Notes: generated by a model from the letters alone, not told the origin. A stretch of DNA of 53,176 nt from Acidimicrobiaceae bacterium (GCA_003156595.1 PMHH01000066.1:1-53176); one strand, 5' to 3'. Positions 16,979 through 25,195 are shown, counted from the stretch's first letter. Program-made: numbers and translations.

Positions 16979-17401
16979 ATGAGGGAGGACGTACGCCAGG
17001 CGTTGGCCATCGATGCCTCCTCGACGATTGAGGATCGCACGATCGACATCACGACCACGGGCCGGCGTTCCGGCGAGCCGCGGCGGATTGAGATCGCTTT
17101 CTACCGGTTGGGCGACGGCATCTACCTGAGCGGGATCCCTGGATCCACGACCCGCAACTGGCTGGCCAATCTGGCCGCCCAACCACAGTTCACCTTCCAC
17201 CTCAAGCACGGCCCCTACGCCGATCTGCCGGCGACGGCCAAGGTCATCGTCGGCCCAGCGGAGCGCCGGCGCGTCCTCGCCGTCTTCGTCGAGGAGTTCA
17301 ACCGCCGCCACGGCCCGGACAGTCCGTGGCCGGAGGCCGTCCTCGATGAGTGGGTGGAGCGCAGTCCGCTGGTCAAGGTCATTTTCGCAGAGACCGACTG
17401 A
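16979..17401 (+). CDS. Deazaflavin (F420)-dependent nitroreductase-family protein
   Basis: 140 residues of the DDN/DUF385 split beta-barrel family, which in actinobacteria uses F420H2 to reduce quinones or nitro compounds. Diagnostic blocks: TTTGRRSGEPRRIEIAFY, the binding loop GIPGSTTRNWLANL and PQFTFHLKHG. ATG 16979 has GGAGG 13 bases before it and a near-consensus promoter. It is a single gene, plausibly well expressed. Confidence 0.9.
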   Translation: MREDVRQALAIDASSTIEDRTIDITTTGRRSGEPRRIEIAFYRLGDGIYLSGIPGSTTRNWLANLAAQPQFTFHLKHGPYADLPATAKVIVGPAERRRVLAVFVEEFNRRHGPDSPWPEAVLDEWVERSPLVKVIFAETD

Positions 17402-17518
17402 CAGGCGCCGACTGGCGTCCCGGCTAGGGACCACTCGGTCCAGGGTCCTGTCGAGCTGGGGGTTCGGCGCTCCTCGCGGCGAGGCATCCACCTGCGGGCC
17501 GGCGAGTTGCCGACACTC

Positions 17519-17648
17519 AAGCGGACAGACCTCCGTGTCCGTTCGGCCCCCCGGAGGGAGGTCTGTCCGTTTGGATGTCAATTTCGGCACTGTGGTGGAC
17601 AGACTTCAGTGGTTAAGTGGGCGCCGACCTCGAGGTCTGTCCGTTTGG
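17519..17648. repeat. Two tandem stem-loops built on GGACAGACC/GGTCTGTCC
   Basis: First pair: 17519-17534 and 17557-17572 are complementary over 16 bases with one mismatch. Second pair: a weaker left arm (GGACAGACTTC, from 17597) and right arm at 17632-17648. The right arms are direct repeats (GAGGTCTGTCCGTTTGG) 75 bp apart. 17402-17682 holds no gene. The repeats end about 35 bp before the duplicated gene fragment at 17683. Confidence 0.75.
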
Positions 17649-17682
17649 CGGGCGGCGGCAGGCGGCGGCAGTGGGGTGACCG

Positions 17683-18090
17683 GTGTCGTGCCCCTACCCT
17701 GAGCAGGTCGAAGCGTTTCGGGCGCTTCTGCCCGACAACCTGATCGGCCGCCACGCCCTATCGCATATCGAGGCTGCTCTGCGCTGGCGCGACTGGCGGC
17801 CGTCGCGGTCGTTGCGAACCGAGCCCGAACTCGACCGGCTGCGCAGCCAGGTCCACATCATCCTGGAAGCTGGGCCCCACAAGGAGCTGAATCGTCGGCT
17901 CAAGGACGCGTTCCACCGTCAGAGCGTCCCGGCCTATCCCGTCTCGCGGGCGTCGATCGTGCCGAGCCGCCTGCTGCTCGGCGCCCACGACGTCGACGAC
18001 TTCGCCACACACGCCGATCGCCACCAGGCTGTCCGCCGGATCATCCTTGATCTGGCGGACCAGCGACCTCGTGAAGCTAGGTCTTGTTGA
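17683..18090 (+). pseudogene. 5'-truncated duplicate of the gene at 39594-40301
   Basis: From SCPYPEQVEAFRALLPDNLI to about ILDLAD the translation is nearly identical to residues 98-227 of the 235-residue protein at 39594. The similarity starts abruptly at 17683, where ATGTCG has become GTGTCG, and stops near 18060. It lacks the first 97 residues and the native C-terminus, so it is a fragment even though the frame is open. No function is known for the parent family. Confidence 0.8.
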
Positions 18091-18125
18091 TGAACTCTGA
18101 CATCTTGGCGCGATCGAGAGCCCCG
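18086..18125 (-). pseudogene. Remnant of the start of a DUF6036 nucleotidyltransferase gene
   Basis: 18089-18103 and 18108-18125 match the region around 28500-28537 with few changes. There the leftward strand encodes MSEFI and, just before it, the end of the upstream partner gene. Here both genes are gone except this junction, which is fused to the zinc-protein cassette. Confidence 0.65.
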
Positions 18126-18174
18126 ATGGATGTCACAGCCTCAGACGAGGATGTTGAGAAACAGGGAGGTATCG

Positions 18175-18495
18175 ATGGCGATGTGCGAGTACTGCAATCA
18201 GGAGATGACCACGGCGATGGGATGCGTGACTGCCCCGATCGTCATAGCAGGCGAGTCTTATCAGCCGGTCCCATTCGGGTCGGAGCGTCGGCTGAGGGGC
18301 ATCCGGGGGAGGTGTCACGACTGCGGTATCCTTCCGGGCCGGGTCCACCACCATGGCTGCGACGTCGAGGAGTGCCCGGCCTGTGGACTTCAGTCGATCT
18401 CGTGCGGTTGCCGCTGGGCGGGCGAGGAGCACCTTGCCGATGACTGGGAGGATGAGATGGAAGAGCGATTCCAACTCGTTGGTCCAGACGGGTGA
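18175..18495 (+). CDS. Small multi-cysteine (zinc-ribbon-like) protein, copy 1
   Basis: 106 residues with three CxxC pairs: CEYCNQEM at the N-terminus, CHDC near residue 47 and CPACGLQSISCGC near 70. A His triplet (RVHHHGCDVEE) could add metal ligands. The C-terminus is acidic (DDWEDEMEERF). It is about 90% identical to the protein at 29087. AGGGAGGT (18163-18170) precedes the ATG. Function unknown. Both copies sit beside toxin-antitoxin genes, so a regulator or antitoxin-like role is possible but unproven. Confidence 0.75.
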   Translation: MAMCEYCNQEMTTAMGCVTAPIVIAGESYQPVPFGSERRLRGIRGRCHDCGILPGRVHHHGCDVEECPACGLQSISCGCRWAGEEHLADDWEDEMEERFQLVGPDG

Positions 18496-18635
18496 CACGA
18501 CCCTGACCGCTGTCGCGTGGTTTGCGTGCGAGCCCGAGCGTCTCAAGGAGGGAACCACACCATGGGCCTGGCCCTACCAGGGTGGCCGGCTTGCACCCTC
18601 TTCATGTCGGCCTTCATGTCGGCGCTTCGGTTTGG

Positions 18636-18718
18636 AGCTTGTGACCATTGACCAGGGATGTTGGGACTATTGGCTCCCTTGGGGTGGTCGCCGGGTGGCG
18701 ATGATCGAGAGGTCGTGA
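18636..18718 (+). pseudogene. C-terminal remnant of an unknown gene (copy 1)
   Basis: The frame ending LVTIDQGCWDYWLPWGGR, then a short tail and TGA, is shared with 43337-43417, where both sequence and reading frame are kept. In each place only the last 27 or so codons survive. Upstream (18496-18635) a 29-codon frame with a strong AAGGAGGG site (start 18561) runs into it out of frame. This is most likely a join of two broken genes. Confidence 0.55.
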
Positions 18719-18747
18719 GCTTTCACGACTGGACCGGGAGGGTAGCC

Positions 18748-18954
18748 ATGCGCAGTGTCTTTTTCCACGACCCCGAAGGAGATGCCGACGACCTTGAGTC
18801 CCGCTGGGGTATCCGGGTGGCGCTGGAGATGCTCGGGGAGCAGGTCATCACCCCGCTGGACTTCTTCGAGCTGTGCGAGGAGGTCGCCAGCGCCACCGTA
18901 CCTGCCTGTGACCGCGCGTCCAATCGAGCGCCTAAGCGGTTGCAAGTGGCCTGA
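18748..18954 (+). CDS. Small protein of unknown function, intact copy
   Basis: 68 residues starting MRSVFFHDPEGDADDLESRW, with a GGGAGGG site 6 bases before the ATG. The middle (TPLDFFELCEEVASATVPAC) is helical and acidic. A second copy at 43448 is broken, which marks this one as the surviving gene. A short downstream frame (MQHAQ...) begins at 18961 but is cut after five codons, while its full form survives at 43661. Confidence 0.6.
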   Translation: MRSVFFHDPEGDADDLESRWGIRVALEMLGEQVITPLDFFELCEEVASATVPACDRASNRAPKRLQVA

Positions 18955-19079
18955 CCCGCGATGCAACACGCGCAGCGGCTGAGCCTCCGCTGGTGGCCAG
19001 ATGTTGCGGCGTTAGGTTTAAGGGTCGTGAGGAGGGTTGAAGAGGTTCACCGGTCGTCTGACTGGGTCTGCGACGGGTC

Positions 19080-19790
19080 GTGGCAGCAGTGAGCGGTGGG
19101 GACCAGAGGGAGGCGTTCGTCGACGGGGTGCGCCAGGGCGCCGGCCCGGGGGCGGCGATCTTCGTCTTGGCGTTGGCTTACGGAGCGGCCGCGAGCGTCG
19201 CGGGCTGGGGGCTCGCCGTCCCGTTGGTCTTCTCGGCGCTGGGGTTTTCCGGTTCGGCCCAGTTCACGTTGTTGACCACGCTGTCATCTGGAACTGCCGT
19301 GGCTGCAGTTACTGCGGCCGTGTTGATCAACGCTCGCTACGTCGTGATGAGTGTCGCTCTCAACGACAGCTTGCAAGGTGGTCGGGTTCACCGAGCCGTA
19401 CAAGCTCAAGCCCTGGCGGATGCTTCGTTTGTGGTCGCACATCGCGGCGATGGCCGATTCGACATTCCCCGCCTTATCGGAGCCAGCGTTCCGCAATGGC
19501 TCTGCTGGGTGACCGGAACGGCGGTTGGTCTACTTGCCGCTCCATCGGCCCATCTGCTGAATGCCGTCGGAGCCGACGTCACATTCCCGGCCTTCTTTTT
19601 GATGCTCGCCCTTGATGAAGTCCGCAAGTCGCGGCGAGCGATTGTGGCTGCGCTCTTGGGGGCCGCGATCGCCGCCGCCCTTCTGTTCGTTACCACGCCG
19701 GGTAACGCGCTATTGGGCGCCACCGCAGGTGCCCTAATCGGTGCTATCCACGGCAACCCCGAGCGGAACCGTCGAGGAGAGCAGTCGTGA
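19080..19790 (+). CDS. azlC: AzlC-family branched-chain amino acid exporter subunit
   Basis: 236-residue integral membrane protein of the LIV-E/AzlC family, large subunit of a branched-chain amino acid exporter. Typical blocks: GPGAAIFVLALAYGAAASVA, GFSGSAQFTLLTTLSSG and ALNDSL. About seven hydrophobic segments. Start GTG 19080 (19089 is possible). The AzlD partner overlaps by 4 bp. Confidence 0.92.
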   Translation: MAAVSGGDQREAFVDGVRQGAGPGAAIFVLALAYGAAASVAGWGLAVPLVFSALGFSGSAQFTLLTTLSSGTAVAAVTAAVLINARYVVMSVALNDSLQGGRVHRAVQAQALADASFVVAHRGDGRFDIPRLIGASVPQWLCWVTGTAVGLLAAPSAHLLNAVGADVTFPAFFLMLALDEVRKSRRAIVAALLGAAIAAALLFVTTPGNALLGATAGALIGAIHGNPERNRRGEQS

Positions 19791-20095
19791 GGTTGTGGTT
19801 GCCCGTGGTCGCGGTCACGGTCGCGACCTGGATGATGAAGGGCAGCGGCCCTCTCGCGCTCGGTGATCGACAACTGCCGCCTACCGCCGTCAAAGTCAGC
19901 GCCTTGATGGCTCCCGTGCTCCTCGCCGGCCTGATCACCGTTGACCTCGGCGGTGCCCGTTGGACTGACCTCAACTGGCAGCAGGTGGTCGGTGTCGGCG
20001 TGGCCGGCGTGGCGCGAACGCTCAAGGCGCCCATGTTGCTCGCCGTTGTATTCGGCATTGCCTCCACGGCATTAATACGACTTTTCCTCGCCTGA
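19787..20095 (+). CDS. azlD: AzlD-family transporter subunit
   Basis: 102-residue partner of AzlC with four short membrane segments. LPVVAVTVATWMMKGSGPLA and LPPTAVKVSALMAPVLLAG match the AzlD pattern (conserved K-x-x-P and P-x-A). The GTG start overlaps the azlC stop as GTGA, so the two are translationally coupled. A hairpin follows directly. Confidence 0.92.
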   Translation: MRLWLPVVAVTVATWMMKGSGPLALGDRQLPPTAVKVSALMAPVLLAGLITVDLGGARWTDLNWQQVVGVGVAGVARTLKAPMLLAVVFGIASTALIRLFLA

Positions 20096-20098
20096 TGG

Positions 20099-20120
20099 CC
20101 GGCCGATAGTAGAGGGCCGG
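20099..20120 (+). terminator. Terminator hairpin after azlD
   Basis: CCGGCC (20099-20104) and GGCCGG (20115-20120) pair across ten bases and are followed by TTT, 4 bp after the azlD stop. 20121-20275 holds nothing further I can name. Confidence 0.5.
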
Positions 20121-20275
20121 TTTGCGGAACGATGACCGGACGCGCTCCTTGGCCGGTCGAGAACTCATAGCCAGGTCGTCCTGGGCTTTTTCCGAGTACG
20201 CCTCAACTTTCTCTGGATTCTGCCGATAGCACCACTTGTGAACTGCCTGGCGAGGAATATCGACAGCCGAACCCC

Positions 20276-22497
20276 TTGACGACCCTCGCCGGGCTGATGG
20301 GGCGGCGGTCTCGGGAGGGCCGGCGCTGGGGGATAGGGGTCCTGATCATCGTCGGGATCCTCGGGTTGCCCACAGCCGGGCTGGTGGCCACGAACCATCT
20401 TCTGCGACAAAGCAGTGAGCAGCGGGCCAATGACAGCAACGCCGTGGCGGCGTCCACCCTGGCGTTCGAGGTGGGTCAGTCCTACCGGCAGCGACTGGCG
20501 CTCTTCAGCGAAATACCGGACCGCCCGGACGTGGCGGCCGGGTTGTCGGACGGGGATCCGGCGCTGACGGCGCAGGCGTTACGGGCCGCCCTGATCGACG
20601 GGGGGTTCTGCCAGCTGGAGTTGCGCTCGCCGGGGATCCGAGCCATGAGCGTGTCGAGCGGCGGTCCGTGCTGGGCGCCGCCTGCGCCGGCGACCGGCGC
20701 GGCGGGGATCCGCGCCCTCGGGGCGACCATGGTGGGCTCGAGGGCATTTGTCGGGTTCGATGTCCTCGGCGACTTCCCCGGACACCCCGGCGCCTCGCTC
20801 CAGGCGGTCTTCCCCGTCGATGCGCTGACGGCGACAGTCCTACCCGGCACCGGCATCCACGCCACGGTGGTCGACGGGCTGCGGATCGTGTCGTCCTCGA
20901 ACCCGGCGCTGGTGGGCAGGCTGATCGCATCGCCGTTCGCGCGTGCCATGGCCCTGGCTGGGCGGCCGGCGAGCGCAACCCTGTACTCTCCGAGCCTGCG
21001 CACTGAGGTGCTCGACGCCTTCCGGCCGGTGCCCGGCACGGGGCTCGGGGTGTTCTACAGCGAAACCACCGCCGTCGCCTACGCCGCCACCAACCATGTC
21101 AGCCGGGTCCTGCTCGAAGGCTACCTGGTCTTGTTGGCCATCATCGTCTCGCTGGCCGGCCTGGTCATAGTCATGCTGCGGCGCCGGGACCGCGCCGCGC
21201 AACGCTCGGAGGACGAGCTGCGGGCCAGCGAGGAGCGGTACCGGCTCCTCATCGCCGGCGTCACCGATTACGCCATCTTGGCTTTGGACGTCGACGGTAT
21301 GGTCACGACCTGGAATTCCGGCGCCGAGCGGATCAAGGGCTACCGGGCCGAGGAGATCATCGGCCGACACTGCTCGGTGTTCTACCCGCCCGAGGACATC
21401 AGCGCCGGGATACCGGCCGCCGAGCTGGTCGCGGCGACCGCGAACGGCAGTGTCGAGGCCGAGGGCTGGCGGCTGCGAAAGGACGGCACCCGCTTCTGGG
21501 GCAGCGTGGTCATCACCGCCATCTTCGACGACGACCACCACCCGGCCGGGTTCACCAAGGTCACCCGGGACATCACCGAACGCCACACACACGCCCAGCT
21601 CCTCGCCCACGAACGCCGCCGCCTGCTGGCGGCCGAATCGATCGGGCGGGTCGGCTCCTGGGAGCTGGACCTGCTCACCAAAACGGCCGTGTGGTCCGAC
21701 AGCTTCTTGGACCTGTATGGCCAGGATCGGGGCGACTTGGCCGCCGCGAGAGATTGCGTCCATCCCGACGATCTCGCTAAGCTGGACGCCGCGATCCTTG
21801 GATGTGCGACAACGGGCGCGCCGTTCCAGGTCCGGTACCGGATCAAACGGGTCAATGACGGAGAGCTTCGATGGCTCGAGGCCCTCGGTGAGCGCGACGC
21901 CGCCGGGCCCCACACCAGCCTGATAGGGGCGACGATCGACGTGACCGACCAGGTCCTGCGCAGCCGGGCCGATACCGAGGCACGCTTCCGGGAGGTGTTC
22001 GACACCGCCCCGATCGGGATGGCCATCATCGACCTGTCCCAGTTGTCCTCTGGCCTGCTGCGGGTGAACCCGGCGATGTGCGCATTGACGGGGCGGACCG
22101 ACGATGAGCTCGTCGTGTTGGATCTCGACGCTATCTCCGACCCGGCCGACGCCGCCGCCGACCACCGGATGCTCGCCCGGCTCCGCAGCGGCCAGGACGA
22201 GGTCGTGCAGGGCGAGAAGCGGTTCGCTCGCCCGGACGGGTCCACGGTGTGGGGGAAGTTCTCGATGTCAGCGGTATCGGCCGGCGACGGGACGGACGCC
22301 TACGCGGTTTGTCTGGTCGAGAACATCACCGCCCGGAAACAGGCCGAGGAAGCGCTCGTTCATGAAAGCCTCCACGATCCGCTTACCGGTCTCGCCAACC
22401 GCACCCTGCTCCACGACCGCATCGACCATGCCCTGGCCGCGTCGACCCGTTCCCACCGCCCGATCGGTCTGGTCTACATCGACCTGGAGCTCGGGGG
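20276..22497 (+). pseudogene. PAS-domain diguanylate cyclase truncated inside its GGDEF domain
   Basis: Membrane sensor. TM1 (VLIIVGILGLPTAGLVATNH), an extracellular region to about residue 275, TM2 (YLVLLAIIVSLAGLVIVML) and three PAS domains (starting near RYRLLIAGVTDYAIL, ESIGRVGSWELDLL and RFREVFDTAPIGMAI). Then the opening of a GGDEF domain: HESLHDPLTGLANRTLLHDR and VYIDLE. There the homology stops. The metal-binding Asp context and the GG(D/E)EF signature are missing, replaced by the reverse strand of a toxin-antitoxin module. The frame stays open to 23155 as antisense. It cannot make c-di-GMP; the sensor part might still be expressed. Start TTG 20276 or ATG 20297. Confidence 0.8.
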
Positions 22498-22499
22498 CG

Positions 22500-22714
22500 G
22501 CGTCGGAGTGGATCTGGGCCATGCACCAGTCGTAGTACGCGATGACTCGGTCACTGCCGTGCTCGGTAACCACGAAGACCCGCGTGGACCCGCTGCTGGC
22601 CGACTGGCGAGCGTGTCGTCGCAGCCAGTCGGTCTGCTCGCTCGACTGGCAGCTGAAACCGGCCACGTCGTGGTGCTCCGCGCACAGCTCAGGCGGTCGG
22701 TACGGCCCGGTCAC
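22500..22714 (-). pseudogene. GNAT-family toxin, N-terminal fragment
   Basis: About 70 codons of a TacT-type acetyltransferase toxin: MTGPYRPPELCAEHHDVAGF, then TDWLRRHARQ and TRVFVVTEHGSDRVIAYYDW. It ends near CMAQIHSDAAP, before the acetyl-CoA-binding (Q/R-x-x-G-x-G/A) motif. Beyond 22500 the DNA is that of the diguanylate cyclase on the other strand. The ATG overlaps the antitoxin stop by 4 bp. A toxin without its cofactor site should be inactive. Confidence 0.8.
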
Positions 22715-22992
22715 TCAGTAAACGGAGAGCGGCGCTGCATAAGCCGCCGGAGGCCGGGGATCTCACGGGCCGGCCGAGCGTTGATCGCTTCCCATTCCTC
22801 GAGGGCGGCGGCGTTCAGCTCGAAGTGGTCACGGTCCGCCAGTACTCGCCGAGCTGCGTCGCAGGCGTGGGTGACGACGAAGTCCGTCAGGTCGGTGCCG
22901 GTGGCTGCGACGGCGCGGTCGATCAGCTCGCGCTCCTCCGGCGTCGTCCGTAGGTCCATGCGTCGGCTTCGTCGCCTCGATTGCGTTTCCAT
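22711..22992 (-). CDS. DUF1778 (TacA-like) antitoxin
   Basis: 93 residues with a basic start, a ribbon-helix-helix core (MDLRTTPEERELIDRAVAAT, then LTDFVVTHACDAARRVL) and the DUF1778 tail (FELNAAALEEWEAI). In intact modules it neutralises the GNAT toxin that follows and represses the pair; here the toxin is cut. TGTACG repeats 11 bp apart lie just upstream. Confidence 0.88.
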   Translation of the reverse strand: METQSRRRSRRMDLRTTPEERELIDRAVAATGTDLTDFVVTHACDAARRVLADRDHFELNAAALEEWEAINARPAREIPGLRRLMQRRSPFTE

Positions 22993-23014
22993 CTACTCGA
23001 CCCCTGATCAGCGA

Positions 23015-23031
23015 TGTACGTCCAGTGTACG
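23015..23031 (-). promoter_or_regulatory. Candidate operator of the DUF1778 antitoxin
   Basis: TGTACG at 23015-23020 and 23026-23031, an 11-bp direct repeat placed 23-39 bases before the antitoxin start, as expected for ribbon-helix-helix autoregulation. In 23032-23147, leftward, there is a 25-codon tail (ending AAAIPFAVAKDSLGV) that may be another gene remnant. Confidence 0.45.
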
Positions 23032-23147
23032 GCCAGATGAACAGACGGCACCCCCGACCCTCAGACACCCAAAGAATCCTTCGCCACGGCGAACGGTATC
23101 GCCGCCGCAACCTCGGTTCCGGCAGCCAGCCCAGCAAGACCTGACTT

Positions 23148-23543
23148 TTATGTAGCCACGAGGCGGTCTCGGGCGGCATTGATGAGGGTGGTGGCTTGGC
23201 GGACGCAGGCGGTCGGGTCGCTGGCGGCGACGTCGCGAGACTCATAGGCGGCTTGAGTCTTCTGCCGGTCCAGAGCCCGCTTCAGCGCCGTCGCCAACTT
23301 CGGGTCGACTCGGGCTAGCAGGCTGACCGCTGCCGCGTGATTGCCGTCAGCGGATCGTTCCCGTAGGGCCACACAACAGATGGCGTCTGCTGCGGCGATG
23401 GCAGAGTGGATGGCATTGGTGGCGATGACGTCATGGTTCTTTGCGCCTCGGGCGGCTTCGAGGAAGGCCTCGGCGTCCAGCAGGCGGGCCTTGGCGTCTG
23501 GGACCGTGCAGGGTGCTCGCTTTCCCGGCGACCTGGGGTTCAC
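23148..23543 (-). CDS. HEPN-domain RNase toxin (HepT-like)
   Basis: 131 residues, mostly alpha-helical, matching the HEPN partner of minimal nucleotidyltransferases: AFLEAARGAKNHDVIATNAI, then HSAIAAADAICCVALRERSA. RSADGNH fits the catalytic R-x(4-6)-H motif. Such proteins cut RNA when not modified or inhibited by the MNT partner. The GTG start overlaps the MNT stop by 4 bp (GTGA). Confidence 0.88.
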   Translation of the reverse strand: MNPRSPGKRAPCTVPDAKARLLDAEAFLEAARGAKNHDVIATNAIHSAIAAADAICCVALRERSADGNHAAAVSLLARVDPKLATALKRALDRQKTQAAYESRDVAASDPTACVRQATTLINAARDRLVAT

Positions 23544-24169
23544 TGGATCGGAGGTAGCAGAGCCCGGCTGGTTCGGGTGAGAGGTATCCCGTCGGCTCGG
23601 ATGGCTGCGACGAGGGGATTGCGGGTGGCCATCAACTTGGCGAAGGAATCTCGGGTGTGTTCGACCAACTGGGCCACGTTGCCAGTCCAGGCGTGGACCT
23701 GAGCGGTGAGGGAGCCGACGGCGTCTGTCCATTCGGCTGTTTCGGTGCTGTGCTGGGCCACTAAGAGAAGATCGATGTCGGAGCGGCGGTCCCCTGAGCC
23801 CCGGGCGACGGACCCGAACAGCCAGGCGCCGGCCAGGTCTGACCAGCCGGCGAGCTGGTCGGACAGATTGTCCACGAGCCGGCGGCGAGTTCCGATGGCG
23901 GCCAGGACCGGTTCGGCGAGAAGGTGATCGCGGTTGAGGGTCACCATGTGGGCCCGCCCGGCGCGCTCGACGAAGACCAGGCCGACGTCGGTGAGGTCGT
24001 TGACTATGTCGAGTGCTGATTGGGGTGAGGTTCCCGAATGCCTGGCGAGCTCGCGGACCGTTACCGGTCTAGCGAGCTGGCCGAGGGCGGCGAGCAGCCG
24101 GCCTCGCGGTCCAGGCAGCAGGTCAGTGATCGGCGAACCGAGGTTCACGGTGTCTAATATATCAGACAT
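23540..24169 (-). CDS. MNT-type nucleotidyltransferase antitoxin with N-terminal winged HTH
   Basis: 209 residues. Residues 20-80 form a winged helix-turn-helix (RPVTVRELARHSGTSPQSAL), so the protein can bind DNA. Residues 105-160 are the nucleotidyltransferase: AWLFGSVARGSGDRRSDIDL holds the GS-x(10-12)-DxD catalytic motif. MntA-type proteins AMPylate the HEPN partner to silence it. First gene of the pair, with palindromes overlapping its start codon. Confidence 0.92.
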   Translation of the reverse strand: MSDILDTVNLGSPITDLLPGPRGRLLAALGQLARPVTVRELARHSGTSPQSALDIVNDLTDVGLVFVERAGRAHMVTLNRDHLLAEPVLAAIGTRRRLVDNLSDQLAGWSDLAGAWLFGSVARGSGDRRSDIDLLLVAQHSTETAEWTDAVGSLTAQVHAWTGNVAQLVEHTRDSFAKLMATRNPLVAAIRADGIPLTRTSRALLPPIQ

Positions 24170-24188
24170 ATGTCTCTACTGACAGACA
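24152..24188 (-). promoter_or_regulatory. Palindromic operator overlapping the MNT start
   Basis: AGACATATGTCT (24164-24175) is a perfect 12-bp palindrome containing the start codon. It is flanked by GTCTaATATATcAGAC (24152-24167) and by a further AGACA (24184-24188) inverted to TGTCT (24171-24175). The core TGTCT is thus repeated four times in 37 bp, fitting repression by the MNT protein's own winged helix. Confidence 0.6.
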
Positions 24189-24214
24189 TACCGAGGTATG
24201 GGAACGTGGCCGAG

Positions 24215-24358
24215 CTAGAACACGGTCTTTACCAGGAACATCACGACTAGGGCGATCAGGAACCATCGCGTACCTTCGACGATCAACTTCCAGCACAGGG
24301 CCAGGAACGGTCGGGGCACGGGCCTGAGCTGAACTTGCTTCGTGAAGACGATCCACAT
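24215..24358 (-). CDS. Possible 47-residue single-span membrane protein
   Basis: Short frame with a clear membrane span at the C-terminus (WFLIALVVMFLVKTVF) after a basic, Pro-containing start (FTKQVQLRPVPRPFL). It is upstream of, and in the same direction as, the MNT-HEPN pair, 45 bp away. No good ribosome site is visible, so it may not be translated, but the span is hard to explain by chance. Confidence 0.4.
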   Translation of the reverse strand: MWIVFTKQVQLRPVPRPFLALCWKLIVEGTRWFLIALVVMFLVKTVF

Positions 24359-24434
24359 GTACGTAGGTCTACACCACGCCTGTGACAGCTAGCCCAACAC
24401 GGTCTGCTCGAGGACTCGCCGATCCGAAATCGGT

Positions 24435-24476
24435 ACAACACCACGCGAGTGAATAAACATGCGTCGGTACGAATGG
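24435..24476 (+). repeat. Three-copy repeat, copy 1 (GTGAATAAAC element)
   Basis: ACAACACCACGCGA followed by GTGAATAAACATGCGTCGG and TACGAATGG. Copies: 30642-30683 (one or two changes) and 43127-43154 (right part only). Copies 1 and 2 hold the end of a toxin gene (tail TTPRE, TGA) and the start of a small gene beginning MRRYEW. Confidence 0.85.
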
Positions 24477-24638
24477 CGACCCGAGCGGTCGCCGGACATG
24501 TCGCGTGGCCACCCGCTCAGCTGCGAATGCTGCGGAACGATCCTCAACTTCCCCGTCCGCGGTGCCGACGATCTGACCGCACGGCTCGCTCCCAGGTCAA
24601 CGTCTCACAACCAGAAAGACCAGCCGCATGACGCCTGA
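24459..24638 (+). CDS. Small cysteine-rich protein starting MRRYEW
   Basis: 59 residues. The centre reads GHPLSCECCGTILNFPVRGA, with three cysteines in CxCC that could bind a metal together with His. It overlaps the next gene by 11 bp, so the two probably form an operon. The start lies inside a repeat found three times in the window; at 30667 the gene is cut after MRRCEW. It probably belongs to the cassette of the DUF5615-type toxin whose tail precedes it. No function assigned. Confidence 0.5.
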   Translation: MRRYEWRPERSPDMSRGHPLSCECCGTILNFPVRGADDLTARLAPRSTSHNQKDQPHDA

Positions 24639-24915
24639 CAACAACAGCCCATTTGGACACTATTCAACCCTCGAGGAACGACTGCAGGAGTTGGCAAATA
24701 GATTGCACGCCTGGCACCTGAGCGGTGAGCAGCTCCCCGAACTGTTCAATGAGGCGGAGCGGAAGATGGCGGCCACCCTGGACGACTACGTCGACCCGAT
24801 GGACGCTCCGAAGGAGACCGTGCTAGAGGCGTTCGAGAGCGCCCTGACCGACTTCGACAACATACTGCGGGCGTTTCCCGAAACTGTTCCCGACTGGAAC
24901 GAGAATATTGCCTGA
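24628..24915 (+). CDS. Small acidic helical protein, unknown function
   Basis: 95 residues, strongly acidic and helical (YSTLEERLQELANRLHAWHL, then AERKMAATLDDYVDPMDAP). Composition and size are antitoxin-like, but I recognise no family. It follows the MRRYEW protein with overlapping ends. The stretch to 25027 after it is empty. Confidence 0.6.
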   Translation: MTPDNNSPFGHYSTLEERLQELANRLHAWHLSGEQLPELFNEAERKMAATLDDYVDPMDAPKETVLEAFESALTDFDNILRAFPETVPDWNENIA

Positions 24916-25030
24916 CAGCTGGGGCAGCCCGGCCAGCTCTTCGACGTTGCCGTAATCCGGCTCGACTGGCATCAGCGTGGTCGCCGTTGTGACTGTGGGC
25001 TACGCCCCCCGGCGCACCGTTGGCGCGCAT

Positions 25031-25195
25031 TAGGTGGCTGACCTCCGGCTCGCCGGGCAGTTCGGCCACGTCGAGAAGAGCCGTCGCCCCCGTCACCAGC
25101 CCGTTGATGTCGGGGGCATCGGTCCACAGCGGGAAGTAGGTGATCGTGCCGAGCACGGTGGCTCGCCCGACGTGGATGGCGGGTACCGATGTCAC
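25031..25195 (-). pseudogene. N-terminal fragment of an ARPP-1-like gene
   Basis: The first 54 codons (MTSVPAIHVGRATVLGTITY, then FPLWTDAPDINGLVTGATAL and LPGEPEVSHL) closely match the start of the full-length gene at 30684-31598. Similarity ends abruptly, and the frame then runs on in unrelated sequence. This is a second copy that has lost its last 250 codons. Confidence 0.8.

Noticed and set aside
22498-23155. C-terminal extension of the diguanylate cyclase
   Set aside because: It is the reverse strand of a toxin fragment and antitoxin; Ser/Arg-rich and without family similarity.
24449-24631. Frame starting MNKHASVRMATRAV
   Set aside because: Alternative frame over the MRRYEW gene; the latter keeps a CxCC motif and couples to the next gene, so it is preferred.
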